Assembly: GCA_021802185.1 (NCBI GenBank)
Contig: JAKAAV010000042.1
Location: forward strand, 1 to 10,224
Source of the DNA: Chloroflexota bacterium
GTDB lineage: Bacteria; Chloroflexota; Limnocylindria; Limnocylindrales; CSP1-4
Reading direction: 5' to 3'
Length of the DNA: 10,224 nucleotides
The notes under the pieces are model-generated. The model was not told the DNA's origin, ran no database searches, and saw only the letters and a list, made by a program, of their open reading frames with translations. Shown one piece after another: positions 1-4,996 of the stretch; the stretch's first letter is position 1, and each line of letters starts with the position of its first letter. Made by a program: the position numbers and the translations under genes.

Positions 1-657
1 CTCCAGCAGTTCTTCAAGTGGCTGGCGGCTGAGGGCGAGATCGAGGCGAGCCCGATGGCGACCATGCGCCCGCCCATCGTGCCCGAGACTCCCCCACCCG
101 TCCTGCGCGAGGACGACCTGCGGAAGCTGCTCGATGCCTGCGCCGGCACCGGCTTCGAGGACCGCCGCGACAACGCGATGATCCGGCTCTTCCTCGACAC
201 CGGCATGCGCCGCGGCGAGCTCGCGCGGCTGAAGATGGAGGACGTCGACCTCGACCAGGAAGCGGCGGTCGTGATGGGCAAGGGCCGCCGGCCCCGAGCC
301 TGTCCATTTGGCCACAGGACCGGCCAGGCTTTGGATCGGTACCTGCGCGCACGCTCAAGACGGCCCGACGCCGGCGAGCCCTGGCTGTGGCTCGGCAAGC
401 GCGGCCGGCTGACCGAGACCGGCGTCGAGCAGGCGATCAAGCGCCGCGGCCGCGAAGCCGGCCTGCCCGACATCCATCCCCACCAGTTCCGGCACACGTA
501 CGCCCACCAATGGCTCGCGGCCGGCGGCACCGAGGGCGACCTCATGCGCCTTGCCGGCTGGAAGAGCCGCCAGATGCTCGCCCGCTACGGCGCCTCGGCC
601 GCGGACGAGTGGGCCGGCGAGGCCTACAAGCGCCTCAGCCCGGGCGACCGGCTGTAG
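1..657 (+). CDS. Tyrosine recombinase/integrase, XerC/XerD-like, 5' end outside window
   Basis: This is a site-specific recombinase of the phage-integrase family. The frame is open from base 1 ([20 protein letters not shown]), which reads as the end of the SAM-like core-binding domain, so the internal ATG at 55 is not the true start. In the visible 218 residues the catalytic set is present: Arg in TGMRRGEL (visible residue 70), Lys in VMGKGRRPR, the HxxR box in HQFRHT, Trp in LAGWKSRQ (in the place of the second His, as in some integrases), and the nucleophile Tyr in LARYGAS near the C-terminus. The catalytic domain therefore looks complete; roughly 80 N-terminal residues should lie upstream. 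It reads rightward into toxin-antitoxin genes, so it may be the integrase of the element that carries them. The family is certain; the role in mobilising this element is inferred. A chromosomal XerC/D is less likely given the neighbours. Confidence 0.93.
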   Translation, partial: LQQFFKWLAAEGEIEASPMATMRPPIVPETPPPVLREDDLRKLLDACAGTGFEDRRDNAMIRLFLDTGMRRGELARLKMEDVDLDQEAAVVMGKGRRPRACPFGHRTGQALDRYLRARSRRPDAGEPWLWLGKRGRLTETGVEQAIKRRGREAGLPDIHPHQFRHTYAHQWLAAGGTEGDLMRLAGWKSRQMLARYGASAADEWAGEAYKRLSPGDRL

Positions 658-688
658 GTTCGGGCGCGCTGATTCGGAGTCCGGGCGC

Positions 689-722
689 TGTCACACTACC
701 TGTCACAGCCTCGCGATAGCTT
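689..722 (+). promoter_or_regulatory. Weak promoter-like region with TGTCAC direct repeats
   Basis: Between the recombinase stop and the AbiEi-like remnant there are two TGTCAC copies (689-694 and 701-706), followed by CGCGATAGCTT, where TAGCTT (717-722) could be a -10 box. The piece CGCGATAG recurs at the HTH-PIN promoter (1571-1578). No -35 box with standard spacing is present, so a promoter is only a suggestion; the repeats could equally be recombinase or regulator sites. Confidence 0.22.
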
Positions 723-743
723 TGACCCGCGCGATCTACGCTC

Positions 744-1494
744 GTGGACGACCCCGCTAGCGTCGAACGCTTCACCCACGCTTCCCTGTCGTCGCCGTCG
801 TTGACGTTCGCTCGGCGACATTCCAGCGTGCGCGCAGCCAGGTCATGCCCACCGGCTACGACGCCAACGTCTGCCTGCGGCGCCTCGTCAAGGCGGGCCG
901 CATCCGACGGATCCGCGCTGGCCTGTACGTGGTCCGCGATCCTGCCCCGAGACACCGGCGATCGCCATCGCCAGCGGCATCTTCGTCGAAGCCCCCCACT
1001 ACGTCACGACGGATGCTGCCCTTGCTCACCATGGTCTGATCGACCAGCCGATCACGACGATCACGGTGGTCCTGCCGCGCATTCGCCGCTCGTTCGCCAT
1101 CGACCCGACCACGACGCTGCGGCCGGTGACGCTCGACGAGAACCGCGTCCGCGAGGCCGACGCGTATCAAACAACGGTCGATGGCTTCGGCATCCGCGTC
1201 GCGTCGCGCGAGCAGGCCGTCGTCGACGCGCTCGCCGAGCCAAAGTGGATGGTCTACGGCGATCTCCTCCCTGAGGTCCTCGCCGCCTTCTCTGACGACG
1301 AGATCAAGCGGACGGCGACCGGGACCCTGGCTCGGACGACCGCGGCGGCTCAGCGGCTCGGCTACCTCCTCGAGGAGGCGCAACGGCCACTGCCGTCGGG
1401 ACTCGCCAACCTTCGGCCAGTCCGGGCGGTCCGACTCCGCCCGCAGAACCGCTCCCGAGGTCGCTACTCGACGCGCTGGCGCATGTATGGCTGA
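744..1494 (+). pseudogene. AbiEi-like antitoxin/transcriptional regulator, frame-disrupted
   Basis: A winged-helix segment (845 onward: NVCLRRLVKAGRIRRIRAGLY) is in one frame. The rest of the protein lies in another, readable from about 949 (ETPAIAIASGIFVEAPHYVT, then ALAHHGLIDQPITTITVVLP, EQAVVDALAEPKWMVYGDLLPEV-like text, and a C-terminus ending RGRYSTRWRMYG at 1494). One extra C in the C tract 945-948 would join the two as DPAPETPAIA. A second single-base gap near 781 would join a GTG start at 744 (MDDPASVERFTHA) to FPVVAVVDVRSA, completing the usual N-terminal helix-turn-helix. The content fits the AbiEi antitoxin family of type IV abortive-infection systems: DNA-binding N-terminus and a C-terminal domain that neutralises or represses. 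No AbiEii nucleotidyltransferase gene follows, so this is an orphan. It is either a decaying gene or an artefact of base-calling indels; the second break is less certain than the first. Confidence 0.72.
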
Positions 1495-1551
1495 CACGCC
1501 AGGACGTTGGAACCTCTGGGCTCGGGTGAACCCGACGTGCCATCTGATGGC

Positions 1552-1580
1552 TTGACATTTTTGACACTTCGCGATAGGGT
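1552..1580 (+). promoter_or_regulatory. Promoter of the HTH-PIN operon, apparently leaderless
   Basis: TTGACA at 1552-1557, a 17-base spacer and TAGGGT at 1575-1580 form a near-consensus sigma-70-type promoter. The ATG at 1590 lies 9 bases beyond the -10 box, so transcription would begin on or within about two bases of the start codon and leave no room for a ribosome binding site. A second TTGACA copy lies in the spacer (1561-1566). TCGCGA palindromes at 1569-1574 and 1598-1603 flank the predicted start and could be autoregulatory sites. Confidence 0.72.
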
Positions 1581-1589
1581 GCCCGAACC

Positions 1590-1964
1590 ATGACGCTCGC
1601 GAACCGCACCCGAACCGTTGACGAGGAACTCCGGACTGCGCTTGACGATGTCCGAGCCATCGATCCCGCGCTCGGGAATCGCGTGGCCACGCTCATCGAG
1701 GAGCGCGAAAGGTCGCGCGACACCGAGTACCTGACGAGCACCGAGGCTGCGGAGGCGCTTGGGGTAAGCCGCAACACCGTGAAGAAGTGGGCCCGCCTCG
1801 GCTACCTGCACGACGCGTATCGCACCGACGGGGGCCATGTTCGGATCCCGCGTCGCGAGGTTGACCGTGTGGCCAGGCTGGAGCGTCTCACGGCCGAGAC
1901 GCCTGAGCCGATAGGACCAGCGCCCGAGGCTGACGAGACCGCGGCCTTGCCTTGGCGGTCGTAG
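1590..1964 (+). CDS. MerR/excisionase-type HTH protein, probable antitoxin of PIN toxin
   Basis: This 124-residue protein has a helical, charged N-terminal part (residues 8-45) followed by an excisionase-family helix-turn-helix: YLTSTEAAEALGVSRNTVKK (47-66), then WARLGYL and the wing DGGHVRIPRREVDR (about 80-93). That pattern is the DNA-binding domain shared by Xis and MerR-like proteins. The acidic, proline-containing tail (about 103-124) is suited to wrapping a toxin. It is the first gene of a two-gene operon and overlaps the PIN gene by 13 bases, the usual antitoxin-first order. Binding the PIN toxin and repressing its own promoter are inferred from this layout. The start is the ATG placed directly after a strong promoter; no Shine-Dalgarno is seen or expected. 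An excisionase role for the upstream recombinase is the main alternative, but the linkage to the PIN gene argues against it. Confidence 0.85.
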   Translation: MTLANRTRTVDEELRTALDDVRAIDPALGNRVATLIEERERSRDTEYLTSTEAAEALGVSRNTVKKWARLGYLHDAYRTDGGHVRIPRREVDRVARLERLTAETPEPIGPAPEADETAALPWRS

Positions 1965-2455
1965 TTCGACCGCGCGCGGTACTCGACACCAGCGCACTCT
2001 GGGGGCGTGGCCCTCGGAGTGAGTTGATCCGCGCTCTCGATGCCGGGCGCTTCGAAGGGCTCTGGTCGGAATGGATCCTCGGCGAGCTCTACTACGGCCT
2101 CGCTTGGGACTGGGCCGCGAACAAGGGTACGGATGACACGCAGCGGCGGGCGATGTCGGCGTCGGCGCACGCAATGCTGCGGCTGCTGATCCCTCGGCTG
2201 GAAATCGTCACTCTCCGCCGCGGTGCGATCGATCCGTGGCCGTCTCTCCGCGATCAGGACGATGAGCCGGTGTGGGCGACGGCTGTCCTGGGTCGTGCCA
2301 CGCATGTCGTGTCGATGAACACGCACGACTTCCCTCCGAATGCGGCTGCTCAGGGTGAACCGCCCCGACACGTGTGGGAAGGGATCGAGTACCTCGAACC
2401 GCAGGCGTTCCTCGCGATGATCTGGGCGGATGATCCGACCGACGACGAGGAGTAG
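1952..2455 (+). CDS. PIN-domain ribonuclease toxin, VapC-like
   Basis: This 167-residue PIN-domain protein is predicted to be a Mg-dependent ribonuclease toxin held by the preceding HTH antitoxin. The acidic active-site residues can be followed: Asp12 in VLDTSALWG, Glu45 (or Glu40) in SEWILGELYYGL, an acidic cluster at 101-105 in LRDQDDEPVWATA, and Asp126 in VSMNTHDFPPN. The length is slightly above the usual 130-150 residues because of an insertion near 50-72 and an acidic tail (DDPTDDEE). The chosen start is TTG at 1952, since no ATG or GTG lies between it and the first catalytic Asp. This gives a 13-base overlap with the antitoxin, which suggests translational coupling. Stop is TAG at 2453-2455. 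The RNA target cannot be read from the sequence. The PIN assignment is strong; toxicity is inferred from family and operon. Confidence 0.88.
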   Translation: MAVVVRPRAVLDTSALWGRGPRSELIRALDAGRFEGLWSEWILGELYYGLAWDWAANKGTDDTQRRAMSASAHAMLRLLIPRLEIVTLRRGAIDPWPSLRDQDDEPVWATAVLGRATHVVSMNTHDFPPNAAAQGEPPRHVWEGIEYLEPQAFLAMIWADDPTDDEE

Positions 2456-2506
2456 GGCGGCAACCGGTCCGTCACTGCGTGGCCGCGGTCAGCTGTTCCA
2501 GAAAGC

Positions 2507-2535
2507 CCGCTGTTCCGCACGCTGTGGAACAGCGG
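2507..2535. terminator. Strong hairpin between convergent genes, possible bidirectional terminator
   Basis: CCGCTGTTCC (2507-2516) and GGAACAGCGG (2526-2535) are a perfect 10-base inverted repeat. The inner GCA/TGT can extend the stem to 13 pairs around a CGC loop. A further half-site GCTGTTCC lies just upstream (2492-2499). It sits 51 bases after the PIN stop and before the end of a gene on the other strand, where a terminator is expected, but no T tract follows on either strand. A protein-binding palindrome is the alternative. The rest of the 2456-2720 gap shows no convincing gene. Confidence 0.45.
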
Positions 2536-2720
2536 TCACCGCCGGATCGCGTGCCCGTCGCAAAGCCGAAGCTCCCGCGCTTGGGCGACCAGCCCCTCTT
2601 GCCCGGTGGACTCCCTCGGCAGGGGCGATCGAGTCGAGCACGGCGGGCGGGACCTCGGCGCCGCTGACACTGGGTAGGGCCTTTGCCTCTTCCCATTCCG
2701 CTCATGTCGTTCGGAAGCCG

Positions 2721-3332
2721 TCACGTGTGCAGGCTCGTCCGTGGTGCCGTAGATCGTGCCCGAAGGTACTCGAGGGCCGCCCCCCGCCCCACCGCCGTAA
2801 GTGACGTGACGTTCGGACCGCTCGGATGCCCGTCGATCCACGGCGGTCGGACCTCATCGAGCAGCCCGAACAAGCGCCAGAAGTAGAGGGGCCGGTGGAT
2901 GGACAGGCCGACGTGCCGTTCGTCGACTGGGTCGCTGCCGCTCCGCCAGCCCTGGGCGAGGATGACGGGCGCGATCGACGCCTCAAGTTCGTCGTCGAGT
3001 GCGGGGCCGTCAAGCAATCGATGGGCGATCAGTTCGCTCAGCATCGCCGCGTAGTCGTCGCTGGCACCGATCGTCGTCACGACCGCGCGCCACAGGGCAG
3101 ACGGGTCCTCGAGGAGAGCGATCCCGCGCCGGGATGTTCTGAGCCAACGGCCGCGCCTGGTGAGCAACCCCTGGCTGGCGCTGGCCTCGCGCAGGGCACC
3201 AAGTTGGTGAACGTCAGCCTCCGACCGGGGTCGACCCGGCCAATCCCACCAACCGAAGCGCTCGACGCCATCGCGCATGATCGATGGCGGAAGGTAGCCG
3301 CTCGGAGTCAGCTCGATGCCGGCCCGGCACAC
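2721..3332 (-). CDS. Hypothetical protein with LTPSGYLPP motif, probably 5'-truncated
   Basis: This 203-residue reading frame on the minus strand starts at a GTG (3332) and ends at 2721. Near its N-terminus it has IELTPSGYLPPSIM, then LREASASQGLLTRRGRWLRT and RRGIALLEDPSALWR. This order (LT.GYLPP, then LR..A..LGLL....G.L..T.RG..LL.DP..LW) is found in a group of actinobacterial uncharacterised proteins, some of which carry a pRiA4b ORF-3-like domain upstream; that link is from memory and tentative. The frame stays protein-like upstream of the GTG (LGSVVAPITWLLQ and so on) to an in-frame stop at 3408-3410 without another start codon. The true N-terminus therefore seems missing and this may be a pseudogene or remnant. 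C-terminal text includes SIHRPLYFWRLFGLLDEV and TAVGRGAALEYLRAR, a winged-helix-like end. No function is assigned. Confidence 0.62.
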   Translation of the reverse strand: MCRAGIELTPSGYLPPSIMRDGVERFGWWDWPGRPRSEADVHQLGALREASASQGLLTRRGRWLRTSRRGIALLEDPSALWRAVVTTIGASDDYAAMLSELIAHRLLDGPALDDELEASIAPVILAQGWRSGSDPVDERHVGLSIHRPLYFWRLFGLLDEVRPPWIDGHPSGPNVTSLTAVGRGAALEYLRARSTAPRTSLHT

Positions 3333-3384
3333 CTGGAGCAGCCAGGTGATCGGCGCGACGACTGAGCCGAGGTCCTCCGGAGTG

Positions 3385-3483
3385 ATGGGCTTCGACGAGG
3401 CCTCCGCCTACGCCCAGCTGGAGTTCGCCCAGCTGGCCACCGCCGCGCTTGGTCCGGACGCGAGCGACACACCAACGCCTTGA
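3385..3483 (+). CDS. 32-residue ORF, likely C-terminal remnant of a lost gene
   Basis: This short frame runs from ATG (3385; GTG at 3382 is also possible) to TGA (3481). It reads MGFDEASAYAQLEFAQLA followed by TAALGPDASDTPTP. Codons have G or C in nearly every third position until the last few, as in real genes here, and the peptide is a plausible amphipathic helix with a disordered tail. It contains a 15-base internal duplication (CGCCCAGCTGG twice). Its 5' end overlaps the apparent upstream extension of the minus-strand gene, so the two may meet at an old recombination junction. The family was not recognised. Its stop codon overlaps the -35 box of the Xre-RES promoter. Confidence 0.25.
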   Translation: MGFDEASAYAQLEFAQLATAALGPDASDTPTP

Positions 3484-3507
3484 CGTCTCTCGCGGTCCGG
3501 TTAGACT
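3480..3507 (+). promoter_or_regulatory. Promoter of the Xre-RES operon, apparently leaderless
   Basis: TTGACG (3480-3485), a 16-base spacer and TAGACT (3502-3507) precede the ATG at 3515 by 7 bases. The expected transcription start therefore falls on the start codon itself or one base before it. This repeats the layout of the HTH-PIN promoter at 1552-1580. Confidence 0.68.
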
Positions 3508-3509
3508 TT

Positions 3510-3542
3510 GGTAGATGGCTGCCGTCCGAATATCTACCGTAG
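3510..3542. promoter_or_regulatory. Candidate operator over the antitoxin start codon
   Basis: GGTAGAT (3510-3516) and ATCTACC (3532-3538) form a perfect 7-base inverted repeat with a 15-base spacer. The right arm is part of a second small palindrome CTAC-C-GTAG (3534-3542), so three GTAG/CTAC half-sites lie within 33 bases. The position, from just after the -10 box across the ATG, is where an autorepressing antitoxin-toxin complex would block transcription. Binding is inferred. Confidence 0.45.
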
Positions 3543-4141
3543 AGCCTCCTCTGGACCGTCCTGCGCTCGTCGATCCGGCGATTCGGCTGTTGCGCCGAGC
3601 GCTGGCTCTGGGGCTGCTGGCCGATCAAGAGCGGGTAGATCGACTGGATCTTGAGCTTGTTCGGCGGATCGCGCGCGAGGCTTCCACGGCCGGGATCGGA
3701 CGCGACGCGGCTATCGCACTCCTCCAGAGCGATCCTGGGGCAAACCGTCTCGCAGGGTTGATCGAGCGACTCGACGACTCCCTCGCCCAGTCTGCGCTCC
3801 CCGACCGCGAGGTACCGGAGCTGCTTCGTGTCTTCGGTCGCGATGAGCTCGCCGCGCTGGCTGGTACGTCGTCGGTGAGCCTCGGGCGCTACCTGTCTGG
3901 CGCCCGCGCCTGGCCGGATGCGCTGGCGGCCAGGATCCATTGGCTTGCCTTGGTGCTCTCCGACCTTGAGGGGGCGTACAACGCATTCGGTGTACGGCGA
4001 TGGTTCGACCGTCAACGAGCGCAGCTCGATGGCCGTTCGCCACGGCAGGTCCTCGGATCGGAGTGGGATCCCGCCTCCCAAGAGGTCGAGAGAGTTCGGC
4101 AGCTCGCCGCTGCCTTGGCTGGAGTCGGCGCTGCGACGTGA
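3515..4141 (+). CDS. Xre/MbcA/ParS-type antitoxin of RES toxin
   Basis: This 208-residue protein precedes and overlaps a RES-domain toxin gene. The C-terminal half shows the antitoxin fold: a helix-turn-helix-like stretch LRVFGRDELAALAG, then TSSVSLGRYLSGAR (about 104-131), a helical bundle (WPDALAARIHWLALVLSDLE, 133-152), and the toxin-binding motif GVRRWFDRQRAQL (159-171) followed by GRSPRQVL, as in MbcA/ParS/Xre antitoxins. The N-terminal 90 residues are an extra helical region not usual in the short family members. It is predicted to neutralise the RES protein and to bind the palindrome over its own start. The ATG at 3515 is supported by the promoter 7 bases upstream. TGA at 4139-4141 overlaps the toxin's GTG. 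Assignment rests on the C-terminal motif plus the partner gene. Confidence 0.84.
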   Translation: MAAVRISTVEPPLDRPALVDPAIRLLRRALALGLLADQERVDRLDLELVRRIAREASTAGIGRDAAIALLQSDPGANRLAGLIERLDDSLAQSALPDREVPELLRVFGRDELAALAGTSSVSLGRYLSGARAWPDALAARIHWLALVLSDLEGAYNAFGVRRWFDRQRAQLDGRSPRQVLGSEWDPASQEVERVRQLAAALAGVGAAT

Positions 4142-4665
4142 AAGTCTTTCGGCACGCCGATCCCCGCTTCCCCTTCCTGTGGGAGTCGGCTGCGCAAGAT
4201 CCCGCTCGTTGGCACGACGTGGGGGAAGGACCCGTGCATTACTTCGCCGAGACGCCGGATGGCGCGTGGGCCGAGTTCCTGAGACACGAAGGCATCTCGG
4301 ACCCCCTGGACCTCCAGGGTATCGCTCGATCCATCTGGTCGATCGAGGTGTCCCGTCCTCCTCGGGCACGTGCCCGTCTCGATGACGCCACGCTCACGGG
4401 CGGTCTCTCGACGTATGACGAGTGCCGCCGCGAGGCTCGCCGGATCCGGGGACGAGGCGCCAAGGGCCTGGTCGCTCCATCGGCAGCCCTTGACCCGGCC
4501 TCGCCGAGCGGGTTTCGCACGCAGCGTGGACTTCGCGCCGCCCCGGCGCGCGCGGAACAGGTCTTCGTCCTGTTCGGCCCGCGTCCGGACCTCGTCGGGT
4601 GGGCCGCCTGCCACGAGGGGCGACCTCGTGACGACCTCCTACCCCGCGTCCGCCACCTGCGGTAG
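4138..4665 (+). CDS. RES-domain toxin (NAD-degrading type)
   Basis: This 175-residue RES-family protein follows its antitoxin with a 4-base GTGA overlap, which suggests coupled translation. Characterised RES toxins (for example MbcT and Pseudomonas Res) degrade NAD+ and stop growth. Conserved residues are visible: Arg24 in PARWHDVG, Tyr35 in VHYFAETPDGAW, Glu46 in WAEFLRHEG, and Ser115 in KGLVAPSAAL. The N-terminal VFRHADPRFPFLWES is the typical RES opening. The length agrees with the family and nothing essential looks missing. The GTG start at 4138 is preferred over upstream in-frame codons, which lie inside the antitoxin gene. NAD degradation is inferred from the family. Confidence 0.9.
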   Translation: MKVFRHADPRFPFLWESAAQDPARWHDVGEGPVHYFAETPDGAWAEFLRHEGISDPLDLQGIARSIWSIEVSRPPRARARLDDATLTGGLSTYDECRREARRIRGRGAKGLVAPSAALDPASPSGFRTQRGLRAAPARAEQVFVLFGPRPDLVGWAACHEGRPRDDLLPRVRHLR

Positions 4666-4737
4666 GCAGGCACCGTCCGCACGGGGACGTGCTGCGCCTG
4701 GCGGTCCGGAGGATCGCCCGAATGTCGCCGAATCAGG

Positions 4738-4764
4738 TATGCGCTCGATCGGAGTTATGCGCTC
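4738..4764 (+). repeat. Direct repeat TATGCGCTC x2
   Basis: TATGCGCTC occurs at 4738-4746 and 4756-4764, spaced 18 bases start to start, in the 185-base gap between the RES gene and the half tRNA. No gene is seen in this gap. A small stem, GCACG/CGTGC (4679-4692), and another, CCTGC/GCAGG (4656-4670), follow the RES gene but lack T tracts. The direct repeat could be an integrase arm-type site beside the att-like tRNA edge; that is a guess from position. Confidence 0.4.
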
Positions 4765-4850
4765 TTGCCCCCGGCGCCGATAGAGCCCATGAGTCATCCG
4801 ATTCGTGCGTGACTCCTACTCGGGAAACCGCAGCGGATTGATGGGGAGGC

Positions 4851-4887
4851 TTGTGAGTCCCCTGCTCTACCACTGAGCTACTCCGCC
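4851..4887 (-). tRNA. 5' half of a tRNA gene (Met-like), 3' half missing; probable att-site scar
   Basis: Read on the minus strand, GGCGGAG (acceptor 5' strand), TA, GCTC-AGTGGTA-GAGC (D-arm), A, GGGGA and loop CTCACAA are in perfect tRNA register. After the anticodon loop the expected 3' anticodon strand (TCCCC) is replaced by GCCTC. No T-loop (TTCRA) or CTCCGCC acceptor strand occurs in the next 100 bases. The anticodon reads CAC, which would be Val, but the 5' half resembles elongator tRNA-Met genes (CTCATAA loop), so the break may lie inside the anticodon loop, the usual crossover point of many tyrosine recombinases. It is unlikely to make a working tRNA. Confidence 0.6.
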
Positions 4888-4996
4888 CCGGGTACCAAGC
4901 TTACCGAGCGTGCGTGAACCGGGCAACGGTCACGCTTCCAGCACATGGCGATCGAACGGCACGGACGTCTGGCCTCTCGTCGTCCTGGTGCAGCAC

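Noticed and set aside
2826..3365. 179-codon plus-strand open frame
   Set aside because: It mirrors the minus-strand LTPSGYLPP gene; the minus strand gives conserved-looking hydrophobic motifs and this frame does not.
3308..4369. 353-codon minus-strand open frame
   Set aside because: Antisense to the Xre-RES operon, whose two proteins have clear family motifs; this frame has none.
4679..4692. Hairpin after the RES gene as terminator
   Set aside because: The stem is only 5 pairs and no T tract follows, which is expected by chance in GC-rich DNA.
4851..4887. Working tRNA-Val(CAC)
   Set aside because: The anticodon would read CAC, but there is no T-arm, no acceptor 3' strand, and the anticodon stem has mismatches, so a functional tRNA was not called.
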